From NCBI RefSeq assembly GCF_910592395.1, contig NC_088310.1, positions 28,227,491-28,291,490 of the forward strand: a DNA stretch of 64,000 nucleotides, given 5' to 3'. Position numbers and translations under genes: made by a program. Shown here piece after piece: positions 38,869 through 50,929 of this stretch. The stretch comes from Lineus longissimus. Lineage: Eukaryota > Nemertea > Pilidiophora > Heteronemertea > Lineidae. Position 1 is the stretch's first letter, and each line of letters begins with the position of its first letter. A model generated the notes under the pieces. It saw only the letters and a program-made list of their open reading frames with translations. It had not been told where the DNA came from and made no database searches.

Positions 38869-39903
38869 TCAGTCAATGCTTCCAGCACACAGGGTCAGGC
38901 TATCTCTGAGAGTCTTACGGAATGACTTATTAAAAGTGACATATGCAAAGAAATTCATGGCCGAATTGGCAGTAGTCAGCCACAGTGCTATTTTTAAGGC
39001 ATAGTTAAAGAACGGATCATCTGGTTCAAAATTCACCCCCGCCAAAATGGCAAGACGGTGCATGCAGCCTGGGGTTTCGCAAAACGTGAAGATCACGGCA
39101 ACAGATATAACGACGGTGGTTGCGCGCTGTTGTTGTTGTCGCTGTGTCTCGGCGTCGGTTGGTTTGTTTCCTCTAAGCGTCATCCTCTTCGATGCGGATT
39201 GGCGAAGATTAAAGATTAATAATGAATTCATGACGTAGAGAATTATCAGTGGTGTAACAACGATGAGAATGGTTCCGACAGCCGAGTTGTGCAACCACAT
39301 CCAACTGGCGAATTCAATAGCCATTCCTTGCTCACCCGCCTTGCATGCGTTAGGAGCATCAATGATGAAATATGCAGCATACCGCGGAAGGTTGCATGCC
39401 ATTGCAACCCAAACTATCAGTAGAATCCACTTGTTCAAGGCTTTCTTGGTGCACTGTTTGATTGCCCACATGGGAAAGACCAAATGAATGAACCTGTCTA
39501 TACTTATTAGAACTGTCAGCCAATTCCGTATGTGCTGTGTTACATAATACAAAGGGCCTGTCGCGTAGAAAAGAACTGGACCTATATCCGGGTCCCATCT
39601 TCCATAAACTTCTTTTGAGCCTTGTTCAACGAGCGCCAATAGGTGTCGCACAGTAAAATACATAAAACAAACCAGAATGTAGCTTATATCGGACAGGGCC
39701 AAAGCCTTCAAGAGGTAGATATAAGTCATTTTTGACTTCATTCGGTGGAAGATCACCATGCACAAAGAATTCAGACACAGGCCCACGACATTGGTTGGGC
39801 TGATCAAGTAGATGTAAATGTAAAATACAGCAAGATAGACATCGCGTGCTGGGCAAGTATCGACGGTGATTTGCGCTGTCACGTTGTCAGAAACTGTCGC
39901 CAT
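38869..39903 (-). CDS. Rhodopsin-family GPCR, FMRFamide/GPR139-like (344 aa, one exon)
   Basis: Single open exon. The first in-frame ATG is at 39903, and the frame upstream of it lacks any ATG, which fixes the start. The N-terminus has one N-glycosylation site (DNVT). Seven hydrophobic segments are visible. Diagnostic features: LALSD in helix 2; IDRF at the end of helix 3 instead of DRY; a proline in helix 5 (VVTPLII); FTFCETP in helix 6, with E where W is usual; and TANSAMNFFAYVTF in helix 7, with NSxxNFxxY replacing NPxxY, then the basic FNKSFRKTL of helix 8. Absence of W6.48 and an NSxxN helix 7 are typical of FMRFamide, sex-peptide and GPR139/142-type peptide receptors, so a neuropeptide ligand is likely but unproven. 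The predicted location is the plasma membrane, with coupling to heterotrimeric G proteins. Confidence 0.9.
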   Translation of the reverse strand: MATVSDNVTAQITVDTCPARDVYLAVFYIYIYLISPTNVVGLCLNSLCMVIFHRMKSKMTYIYLLKALALSDISYILVCFMYFTVRHLLALVEQGSKEVYGRWDPDIGPVLFYATGPLYYVTQHIRNWLTVLISIDRFIHLVFPMWAIKQCTKKALNKWILLIVWVAMACNLPRYAAYFIIDAPNACKAGEQGMAIEFASWMWLHNSAVGTILIVVTPLIILYVMNSLLIFNLRQSASKRMTLRGNKPTDAETQRQQQQRATTVVISVAVIFTFCETPGCMHRLAILAGVNFEPDDPFFNYALKIALWLTTANSAMNFFAYVTFNKSFRKTLRDSLTLCAGSID

Positions 39904-41097
39904 CTTTGTTGTCTTGTGGTGAGTCGAGGATCGGGTGAAGCTAACTACGACGCCAATGGGTCTTCCTAAACTTAAATCCAAGGCCTTACAGTAACAGTAC
40001 ACAGATGACAACAAATGTGTTCGCTAACATTAGATGTAGATTCGTTGGCGAACAAAATGTTGTCGTCTTCGCTGGACTTAAACCCAGGATGACGGTTTCT
40101 TTAGTGTATGTCCTATTCAGCCCCTGCGTCGACAGATCACTACTGGTTCTTCGTTTGTTCTCCTCCATAGGTCCTTGTTGTTAACTCGGTTCAGTGTCTA
40201 TTTCATCATGAACTTCCTCAACATTTCGTGTTACAGTTCAGAGAATACTATCAGCAGACAGTTGCTTGTGTTGTCTGGCCTTTAGATAAACAATGATGAG
40301 ACTGTTGCGCTACACATCAGTGGGGGAACTTTCCGAAATATTCCCGACCTATATAGATTTAATTTACAGTTATCCAATTTCTAATGTTAGCACTGCGGTA
40401 ATTAAGGGTAACTATTTGTATCGCAGCATCGTATTTCGTTAAAAATTAATCTCAACCGCCAGGCCTGTTTTTTTTGCTCCGGTCAAACGATCGGTGTAGA
40501 AATTGCACTTCGAGTGGTTGCGAGCAGTAAATATACGTGTACTCTATATGTTGTGTCTCATCTTTATCAAAATTACTCAAAACCTCGTTTTCACTGTTAC
40601 CCTGCGGGACTCAGTGCGATCTTTCCTTGCCGGGTGAGGATAGGTTTTCATCACATGCGATTGCCACAACCCACGCGTTATGGTTTTCTACGCCCGACTT
40701 AATAAATAATGTTACCCGGTACGCATTGTTTTCCTAATTAAATCTGTCCTTGTTCAATGCAATTATATGCGTGTCAAGCAGAGGTTTAGCGTGTCCCTAC
40801 CGATATCAATGTTGTTCCTACACAAACAAGACTGAAATCATACAATTTGAATCAATACCCGGTTCAATAACTCCCAATGCAATAGCAGATCTATAGCGCA
40901 GACAAGTAGCAATAGCCCACTCACTCTCGTACACAGCTTGCTAGGCCTACATATTGTGATGCGCCAGGGCATGCATGTCTGATCACTATAGAGTAAAACC
41001 GGCTAATCTCGGCGGCCATATTTTAAGGCCATTTTATAGGCCTATGTACTAGAGGACACACTTGCTTGTTTACCTTGCTCGACAACGCCAAACAACC
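39904..41097. other. Divergent intergenic region, GPCR (minus) / calmodulin-like 1 (plus)
   Basis: Holds the 5' flanks of both divergent genes. No TATA box at a convincing distance from either start and no conserved reading frame are seen. Confidence 0.5.
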
Positions 41098-43034
41098 ATG
41101 GTATGTATGGGAGATTTTTTTTACATTTTCATGTCGTTCTGTGTGATACTATCGCATTTATTTTTGGTTGTGATGATACATCGTGTTATCCACAACAGTC
41201 AACTGAAGTTGCTATCTGAAATTAGAGAGATAAGAAGGGGTCGTTGGAGATTTTGACCGCTGTTGATAGTTCATACACTTCCTTTAGAGGCACTTGATAT
41301 TGATAGAGTCAGACACTTTATATCTTTAGTTTTATATCTGGCTACCTAACTTAGGCATGTACATGTATCTTTCACATCATTGCGAGTGAATTGCTTGAGA
41401 AGATTGAACCTCCTTGAGAAGATTCTTCGTCCGCGTCATCAGCGTACTGCCATATTGTTCTCTCGAAAGTGTCGTTGTTGGAACATTTCTTTCTGCTGCT
41501 GGGTTCTGCTGATTCATTGATCAGTGTCCTTCATACGGGCTTCTTAGTCAGCAGAAAACTACATTGAGGGCATCATGAAATTGAAGCAATAGTAAGCTGA
41601 ATCAGGTTCCATGGGTCAAGTTTATCGTGTTCATTGTCCAAGGTTACAAGCAAAGTGAGCAAGGAATTCTTACGTTTTCTTCTTCATTCCAGGCGGACCA
41701 ATTCCAGCTCTCGGAAGAGCAGGTTGCAGGTTAGTACACAAATCAGATGGATTTATTGGTGGCATACCATGTATTTGGAATCTTTATTGGAACCAGATAC
41801 AGTATTTTTCGTTTAAAGTTGATTACAAAACAGTATTCAGATTCATTGTTCTTTTTAACCAAACGTAGACATACCTTACTGATTGAAGTGGTTGGTTTTG
41901 TTAGGGATGGAACAAAACTTTATTGCAGCCCGTGGCTTGATGGAACCTTGGTAGATAAGCCAACATGATCGTTCTTTTGCATATAATTTGATTATAAAAA
42001 TCGTTTATTTTTTATTCAGAGTTCAAAGAATGCTTCGCCACGTTCGACAAGGAAGGCACGGGCTTCATCAACACGAAAGACCTTGGTACGGCTATGAGGA
42101 AGCTTGGAGAAAACCCCACAGAGGAGATGCTGGAAGCAATCATCTCTGATATTGATCTTGATGGTAAGCATGGTTTCGATGGGCTGCCGGTGTAACGCTT
42201 TTGGCCGTTCCCCATGTCAGTGTTTCTAAACAATAGACATTTAGAGCGATCAAATCAGACCGTGAGTGTGGGGGGGGGGGGGGCGGGGAGATCTCTTGGT
42301 GTTCATTTGAGGACTGAGAACCATCGGTGCTGTACAGATTACTTACCCCGTCACGATTTATTCTTTCTGTAGGTAACGGCACGTTAGATTTCGAAGAGTT
42401 CCTAAGCTTTATGGCGCGGAAGATGCAGGATGGGACGGAGGCGGAGGATGACATCAAGGAGTGCTTCAGGGTGTTTGATCGGGACGGGAATGGCTTCATC
42501 AACGCGAGTGAGCTGCGCAACATCTTGATGACGACGGGTGAGAAGCTTAACGATGAGGAGATGCAGGCGTTGATTGACGAGGCAGATGTGGACAATGATG
42601 GCATGATAAATTATGAACGTAAGTCAGGATCGGTTATTCGGATGCAGATTTTTCCCATCTCAAATATCTGTGTAAGTCGCAATGGAGTGAGTTACAGATG
42701 TCAAAGCCTCTGGGTCAAGATGTTTTCTATCCTTACACTACCATACCAGTAACTGTAAAGACTCCACAACCTATAGTCAGCCCGATTAGAAAACGAAATT
42801 TAAGAAGTCCTGGCATAATATTTTCGTTTGCGTTGTGTTATCTGACCAAGTTCCCAACGTAGCTGGTGATAGGAGAAAGCGTTATAGAGACACAGTGCCA
42901 GTCTGTAGCCAAATTCACCAAGTCCTGATAGTACTTCTGCAGTCATACTTTTATTATAACGTGTATCATATTTGGTGTTGTAACATTATTCTGTTCTTGA
43001 TTTTTCAGAATTTGTTGTTTCCATGTTCGCGTAG
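41098..43034 (+). CDS. Calmodulin-like EF-hand protein 1 (151 aa)
   Basis: Exons: 41098-41100 (ATG only), 41693-41729, 42020-42163, 42373-42618 and 43009-43034, 456 nt in total. The one-codon first exon ending ATG|GTATGT, and all four intron positions, are those of metazoan calmodulin genes. The protein starts [20 protein letters not shown] and has four EF-hands. Loop 1 ([12 protein letters not shown]) has D at position 12. Loops 2 ([12 protein letters not shown]) and 3 ([12 protein letters not shown]) look canonical. Loop 4 ([12 protein letters not shown]) has Q in place of the bidentate glutamate at position 12, encoded across the last exon junction (C|AA). Loop 4 is therefore predicted to bind calcium poorly and loop 1 weakly. 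The C-terminus FVVSMFA differs from calmodulin. A poly(A) signal AATAAA lies at 43338-43343. Likely a divergent cytosolic calcium sensor. Confidence 0.9.
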
Positions 43035-44943
43035 ACAGTAACTGGCTGCAATCACCGACCAGAGACTAAAGACAAAAGACTGATAACCAACCGCTGTCAA
43101 GAGTTTTTTTATGAAGGGCCGCCAAAATTCAAATCTTCACCAGTAGGCTTGAGCCAGAGGCATATGCCGAGTGCGTGGGGCCAAGACTGGAGGAGCCCTG
43201 GTGGGCTAATTGTTCTCACAAGAAGGATTATGCTTACACTTATAACATATGCACGCGTATAGGCTAATAGTGCCACTTGATTAAAAAAAAGCCAACTTGT
43301 TGCAGAGAATTTTAACTTCAATCTACCCGTTGCCAAAAATAAAGTTTTTTAATTTAGCAGTTTATGCGGCATCCATTCCCATTCTGCGCTCGGCAGTTAT
43401 CGTCCTGACTGCTATGCATCATCGATGGAAGCAGGATAGAATTGCCTTTATTCACTTCAAAGACTTTTTAATCTTATTTTAAAAGTGTCATCCTTGAACT
43501 ACAGTTGACTAAGCCATTGTTTTATCACCAACTATGCACAAACTGTGTGTTTATTAGATGTTTGTTAACTTATGTAAATTTGTACATAGTAATACCACTT
43601 ATGAATATTTTGTTATAAAAAAGATGTAAAATTATTAAATGTGTCTCAGGTTATTCATTTCCAATGACTTAGTTGTGTTAAGATCTCGAACTGGACTGAA
43701 GGAGCGAGGCCATCCTTCAAAACTATGAAGTGCGAGTCGCATGGCATCACAAAGACGCCAAGATTTTTCCAGATTTTGATTCAACTATCGTTTGAAACAT
43801 GTCGTTGAATTCGATATGTACGATTCGCAGCACTCCTCAAAGGACCTATACATGATGACGCTCGTTGTGATTAGTGGTAATATGGTTATTTACAGCCATC
43901 CAGAAAGGGCTTCAATACCATGATACATGTATACTTCAAAGACGACTGGTCATGATGACGATGACACTTTTGGGAGTATTGCAAGAGGCTATGTAATCTT
44001 CAGTCGCCAATCAGGGGACATAAACATTGGCGTCATTACAGACCGTTTGAGAGTCATCCTCGTATTAACAGTAACACTATTGTCAAGTATTTATGAAAAA
44101 ATATTACTGTCACGTTATACATGTATAAAAATGTCGTTGATAGCGTTAGAATTAGCGTTAGCATTGGCGTTAGCGTGAAGGTTCTTGAACTCGGTCCCTC
44201 GGAGAACATTCTCGGGCGAGGAAAGGAAATCACGCACAAAGCAGAGGTCAATTCATTCAAAAGTTGTATGGAAAGTACCCATGTACATCGTGAACAGGAC
44301 AAAATCCAATCGGCTTTACAAAGGCCATGGTTTAAGTGTGGAGGTAAAGGAAATACACTCAAGGATTTTGGTTTAAGAGATGTTGACATAGGATTTTAGA
44401 GTTACCGAATCCATCAATAGTAAATTTAGTCATTGCATAAACATTTCAGTATACCTCTGATGAAGCGGCGCGGGAACGTAATTACTTTTACAAACAAAAT
44501 TCGGTGTGTTCATGTTAAATTTTAGTGCTATATTGGAATATTCATAAATTTGTAGCGAAATTAGTACATAATAGATGCAACTAAGGTATTGAAACCAACG
44601 TGTTGCCGCGGTTTGCCCTACTTGGGTGTAAAATGATTCGGCTACAGAGCGTTTTTTGCCTCATTTTTCGCCGATAATTTTCTAATGTTTTTAAAATAAA
44701 CAAAAAATGGCAGTCCGTGTTTGTCTAAGGGAGCCCTTTAGAAGTTCATTTGTCCAGTTACTACCACAAAACAAACGAGTCGTAACAAGACACAAGTCAA
44801 AGGCCCTTCTTTTGGTTAGTTCGCGGGAGTGCATGAAGTCTGGTGTCTTTTCCTTGGTATGAAATAGTGAGAGGGAGTCCTAAAGCCGCGTCCCGAATAT
44901 TTTTGAAAGCTTGCGACAGCACAACGAGGACATACAGACAAAA
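43035..44943. other. 3' flank of calmodulin-like 1 and 5' flank of calmodulin-like 2
   Basis: Contains the probable 3' untranslated region of the first gene to about 43360. There is a short run of GCGTTA-type words at 44139-44177. No gene is recognised. Confidence 0.5.
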
Positions 44944-47900
44944 ATGGTAAGTAAAAACTTGTTTGCATTTGTCATATGTCAGGCGCGGCATGACTTTTTA
45001 AAGTAAGTCCGCTCAGTATGGCAACGGTAGGCAAGGGTAAATGATAATCCATTCTGGTTAGTGTTAACATCTCTTTCGTTGGCTTTACGACTGGAAGGGG
45101 ATGCCTGAGTATATAAGGCAGGCTGCCGGTTGGCTACATCTCCGCACTCCGCTATCATTCACCGTCAACATGGTCAAATGCAACATCACTGACGCAATAA
45201 GACGCTGCAAGAGTGTTATTCCTGTGGAAGAGAAGTCAGTTTCATAGATTGATCCAGGTGTTACTTCTTTGGCTGGTCCCCATTTTACCTCTCGCGGTCT
45301 ATTGTTGGGAACAGCTCCACCGGCATCACAGCATTATCACATGTTGATCACTACTGTCATAAACCTCCGGCTCCGCTGTTGACGCGCGAGTTAGTCGCGA
45401 GTCGTGTTACATGTTTAGTGGTATACGTACAATATATATTAATGATGCATATTTGGAATGATTCCGGTATTTTGATATCAAATTGCAAATTGATCCTTCG
45501 GGATGACGAGTATGCTGCAAATTTATAATCAGAAGATGATTTTAATAATTGTAATTATACTTTAATTTATTCAGGTGAGCCACAGCGCCTGATATTTGCA
45601 CTCGATTGCTGTAAAAAAAAGGAATGGCTACATTAGCTTACCAAGACGAAAATTGGTAAAAGTTTACGTGTGAAAACTACCAGCGAATTTGAATAACGCT
45701 GTGTTGGTAATATTTGTTTATGATAATGAAATATGCCATTTATACCTATCGTTCGATATTATACGTAAACAAAGCTAAAGTTACGTTTTAGGTCAGTCCT
45801 GTTCCTTGTCCCAAAGTGTAATCCATAATCAGGCACAGTTACAAGGCGTTTGATAGAAAATACGAAAAATAAACAAATCTTCAAAACCATGTTATAACAC
45901 TCCTTTTAAACGATATGGTGTGTCGTTGTGTGCACTGCACTATCACGCCATGTGTGCACAGTAATATCACACTGTATAAACAGTGGATTTTCGGATGGGT
46001 TGTTCCCATTTTTTTTATATGAAAATATTATATAGTTTTAAATAATTTATTTTTAAATATGTATCTGGAACAAAAAGCAAATGCGATTTGCGTGTTCTGT
46101 GATGCTAGGCAAAAAGTCCCGACCCTCCCCGCAAATGAGAGAGTATTGTCTCATGCTATAAGTAGTTATCGCAGGTCACTGAAAGAGAAGTATCTCGTTT
46201 GCGGGGGGGGGGTTAATAAAATGAATGAATCAACCCCTACATTGATCAAACAAACATAAGACTGATATGGCTTGTACATTTTCCTACATTCGGCGTTCGT
46301 CTTGACGACAGAAAGCGTCTCAGCAAGGGACTTCCGTATGTTGTGCCAACGTCGCAGAAAAAATAGGCGATTACACATTTCGCTCAAATAACACATCTTT
46401 CTGACGAGAAAAAAGAACATAAATCTCAATCAAAACATAGGAATGGTTTTAGTCGGGGCAGAAGAAACAACAATCATGTACACTTGACCCAGGCATGCCA
46501 GGCCTGGGAATTTACTTTTAGGCTTATTTGCTATGGATATTTGAAATACAAGCACGACTCCGTCACAATAAAGAGACCTCAGGCCCCATTTTAGAGTTTT
46601 TCTCATCATATATTTCTTCCCTTACTACGCCATATCCAATCTCCAAATGGCGAAATGGCTCATCATCCCAAGCCACTTTCAATAGTAAATTTGATAAAAT
46701 TGTACAATCTCAAACCTCGCACCCAGCAACCCGATGTGATACAACAAACACATGGCTTCCACTTAACCAATCAATATTTAGACACCCGGATTCTCGGTTA
46801 AGCTTCGACCTGCTTCGACACGCCTTGAGCATTGTGTTGAAGGACTCTCATTTCGAGAGCAGTAGGCCCATTTGAATAGATCAATAAATGCCGATAATGT
46901 GTCCAATGTAAACACCATTATTCTCATAACTGCCTTTTGGTGTTTTGCAGGCGGCGCAGCAGTTAACGGAAGATCAGTTGGAAGGTAAGCCCACTTTCCC
47001 TCCTGCTGTCATAGAGAACGGACGCTTGTGATAGCGCCCCCAGAGGCGGACCAGCCCGGCGACCAGTGGGCAGTCGCGCCTCACCAGACTGCCATCAAGG
47101 GGGCCCTGTCTCACGTCACTCCTTCATTCTCATTCTTTCTCTTATTCAGTCACCCTCTGATCCAGGTAAGCTACTATCCCGTATTTCGCCTTAATTGCCG
47201 TTTAGTTTCTCGTCCTTTTCATGTTTTGGGGTTGCCTCTCAATTTTGCCTCTAGTCTTCTTATTATATATACCGCATGTTCGGCTTACTTTAACATTGAG
47301 GCTGTAGTTGGCTACCCTTTCCTTCCAAACACGAGTAACAAGAGTAGGACATGTTTGGAAAAAGAGGACGTTCGTAGTCTTTGCACTTAAGATATTTCAG
47401 TTTCTTTACCAGTGTGTAAACCTGCCCTTCAGCGGTGACTCTCCGTGAATATTCTCAGCGTTGACCTTTGACAGGCGCATGAAAGGATTCCGGAGATATC
47501 ACAGCACTCGGTCCCGGATATCCTTCAAACTTTTCTCAAAACACCTTTGTAAATGTTGAAAGTCAGTCACCAACACGAAAGTGCAATAACAATGGATTTC
47601 AAATATGATATCTCATTACCACGTAAAACGTTTCTTTGAAGGAACATTTACCTAAGGTTCGCGATCTTTAAGAAAAGTTGTCTGGTTTTGGCCACTGACT
47701 TGGGATTTTCATGACATGTACAAAAGTATGTCATGATCGAGCAAGGTGACGAAAATGTGCCAGGACTTATCAAGAACAAAGAAAGCCGATCAGCTGGGAA
47801 TGTTACCCTATCTACTCAAGTAGCAAATCAGTAAAAACAACCCAACATTGATAATGGATTGTTTGATTCAAACAAGTTTTATTTACTGTACGTGCCGGCG

Positions 47901-50186
47901 CACGCCCTAATCTGTGGCATTCTCATAAATTCCCCCTATCAACAAATGGAAACGTGTCACAAAATTAAAAACAGTCGTCCCCTATAAATAATCTCAAGTA
48001 TTCCAGGTCGTCTGCTCGGACGTAACCAGACAAAGATGTTACTCTCCCTGAATAATTTATGACTATCTGTCACAAAAGATGTTCACTTTCGTTTAAATCT
48101 TAATGGCCTGTCATGAGAATGAAATGATGACAACTTACTCGTAAACATTAAAGTATACAATATCAATTTGGGTGCTATCATCACATAAATAATCCAAATT
48201 AGTTTTACAACCCTTCCCATTCGATCTTGAATTAGGCCTAAAGTAGCAAAAGAACGCATTGTCACCTAAACTTCGTGATATCATAAATAAGTGTTAAGTT
48301 ATAGCTTTAGAAACTATCCCGAGGGGAAGGGTAACACGGTTACCAGTATGTTAGACGAAATATATTTTCTACACTGACAGGGAACGCTAACATATTCCTT
48401 AATGTTCAGGGATGCTCTTTAATGGAATAGTATGCATATACTATACAGATGTACCCATAAACAAAAATTCTTTTGTGAATTTTCTGCAGATCTTGATGGT
48501 CGTACGGGTTATACAAAAACTTTTGTCGACATGGTATGCGAACCGTTTTAAACAACGTATATCACTCTTGCTCTGGTTGGGCTTACAAGACCTAACTCGT
48601 CTAAGACAATTTTACAGACATCTCGAAATCCTATTGTGTCTTGCTGACCCATCATCTCAAGACGCCACTCAAGTCTATTGTATAATTTGATGGTTAGAAA
48701 ACAGACCTGTCTCAAGTGTCACCTAACTGCCAAATTGAGCAAATACGTAACATCACCCCCGGGAGAGATGGTGCTTTGAGATTTAAATGATGTGTTGGGA
48801 TCCGAGTCCAAATATTGTTTTCACTTTTTTTTCTGCTTAAAATGAAGAAACATCATCAGCCCGAAAAATCTTTGGCTTTGAAAATTTTTCAGAATTTTGG
48901 ACTCATGAAGAAATTCAACTGTGAAGGATAGAAAATGTTCGTAAATAATCAATAAAAAAAAGAAAAAAGAGAAAAGAGAAAAGAGAAGAATGGAATGCCA
49001 CTTTTAGAATGATATCAATCAATGGAATTTCACTTCCTAAAATTACGTAATCCACTTTGTATCAACGTTTTATAACGATCATGAGTCATCGAAAACACGG
49101 ATCTACAGCAATGACGAATTCAAGGAATTTCTTTTTTAGAATTCAAGGAAGCCTTCTCCCTCTTTGACAAGGATGGGAACGGCAGCATTACCACCAAGGA
49201 ACTGAGCACAGTCATGCGGTCTCTCGGCCAGAACCCCACAGAGGCGGAACTAGAGGATATTCTTGATGAAGTAGATGCAGACAGTAAGTTCAGGTCTTGG
49301 CTTGCCCGACACCATCCTGGCATATCAGGCCATTTCACTCGATGTTGTCGGTCATGTTTGCAAGGATGGCTCGACTCCGCTGACACAAAAATTGCAGTTT
49401 TAGACGTACACACGTAGCTCCTGCGTATCAACTTGTCCCCCTTAAGGTGGTAGAAATTCAATTTCAAATTCAAAGAAGAAAAAGGCCGGCACCAGATCTG
49501 AGATACATTTAGTCCCTCTGCCTTATCCTTCTATCATGCTGACTCTCCTCATTGAGTTCATTCTGTCAGTACATGTAAATTATTTTCTTTTGCAGAAAGT
49601 GGGACGATTGATTTTGACGAATTCAAAGAAATGATGGCGAAGAAAGTGGTGGGCACGGACCCAGAGGAAGAGATCCGAGATGCATTTAGAGTGTTCGACA
49701 AGGACAACAACGGCTTCATTACTGCAGTGGAGCTACGTCACGTGATGAGTAACCTCGGCGAGAAGCTGACGGATGAAGAGGTTGATGAGATGGTGACCGA
49801 GGCTGATCTTGACGGCGATGGCAGAATAGACTATGATGGTAAAATTAGCGTGCAAAAATGTCAACATTTGAAAATTTAAGTGAGAAATATCCGTTTTCTG
49901 ACCTGGGTATCCTGAGGGCCAACCTCTTTGCGTTTCTATTTGGGAAAGGTAATTTTAAGAATCCATTGCCGGCTCTCCGATGAAAAGGAGGGGGCACCAG
50001 TGCAAACCTCGCTTCTATCCAGAACTGAGTTCTCGGGACTATACATGGGTCCCCGCGGGTGGTTTTTCAGTCTGTTCAAACAGAATGACCAATGATGTTA
50101 TAACTTTATAAAAGGATAGTATTGTTCCTGTGTTTAACTTCGGATCTTATTTTGCAGAATTTGCCAAGATGATGATGAACCGTTGA
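44944..50186 (+). CDS. Calmodulin or near-canonical calmodulin-like protein 2 (150 aa)
   Basis: Exons: 44944-44946 (ATG only), 46951-46984, 49140-49283, 49596-49838 and 50158-50186, 453 nt with the frame closed. It begins [20 protein letters not shown]. All four loops keep every calcium ligand: [36 protein letters not shown] and [12 protein letters not shown]. The end is FAKMMMNR rather than the usual MMTSK. Of the four copies here it is closest to true calmodulin, so it probably binds four calcium ions and regulates calmodulin-type targets in the cytosol. Introns 1 (2.0 kb) and 2 (2.2 kb) are unusually long for this window, and intron 1 contains a TATA-type promoter-like sequence. A candidate poly(A) signal is at 53188-53193, which would place the 41-bp minisatellite in the 3' untranslated region. 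Nearer signals were not searched exhaustively. Confidence 0.92.
45110..45172 (+). promoter_or_regulatory. TATA box with downstream ATG inside intron 1 of calmodulin-like 2
   Basis: TATATAAG at 45110-45117 is followed 60 bases later by ATG at 45170, with a short 25-codon frame ([20 protein letters not shown]...). The spacing fits a TATA promoter with a start near 45140. The frame does not join in phase to the next calmodulin exon, so this is either an independent short transcript or chance. Confidence 0.35.
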
Positions 50187-50859
50187 AGCATCTCATCAGC
50201 CTGTACAGCCGTCATCACGCATCAGAAGGAACATCAAAGGACCAAAGTCTCACGAAGAATCAAATACGTTATGACTCTCGAGTTACCTATTGAAAGTGCT
50301 TTTGACTATCTCGTTGCAATGTCCTTTTGAGCAAACGATTACACCCATGTTTGCATGCTCTCTTCGTGATTTGTGGGCATTCACAGAACTTTCTTACAGT
50401 GATCGTGAATCCGCAGAGGAAACCCTACTGAATTCCCATTTCGTCAACTTAGCCCGTCTACATGTGTCTTTGGCCAGTTTCCAATTCTTGATGTCACTTA
50501 TACCCACATCTAATGTATCATTTGTGTTTCATAAAAGTACTCAAATTGTACTGTAATGTTTCAGGTGGCACGGATGTTCAGCAAAACGCTTTCAATAACA
50601 TACTAAACATTGCACTAAACGCACAAGAATAACTGTTTGCATCTAACCAAGAGACCAATATGCATGCGTGGTTCTATTCGTCTGAGTGATTGTAACATTA
50701 ACTGCACCTGGACAAAAGTGTGTCCAGCACTAATTTGCACCATTATTGCACTATTTTATTTGATTGCACCAATTTCTTGCACGTTTTACACCACATGCAG
50801 TTTTGTTTTGGATGCAATTCATATTTCTATTTTATTCTATGTTTTAGGCTACACTGCAC
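50187..50859. other. 3' flank of calmodulin-like 2
   Basis: Probable 3' untranslated sequence. TGCAC words become frequent from about 50640 and grade into the minisatellite. Confidence 0.5.
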
Positions 50860-50929
50860 CTACATGTATTGCACGCAGCACAATCACACTTTGCACGCAC
50901 TGCATGCTTGTTTTTGTTTTACCTTGCAC

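Noticed and set aside
39904-40014. 37-codon N-terminal extension of the GPCR
   Set aside because: The upstream frame contains no ATG; the first ATG at 39903 gives a normal receptor N-terminus with a glycosylation site.
42140-42604. 154-codon minus-strand open frame
   Set aside because: Antisense shadow of exons 3-4 of calmodulin-like 1, which have EF-hand motifs and proper splice sites on plus.
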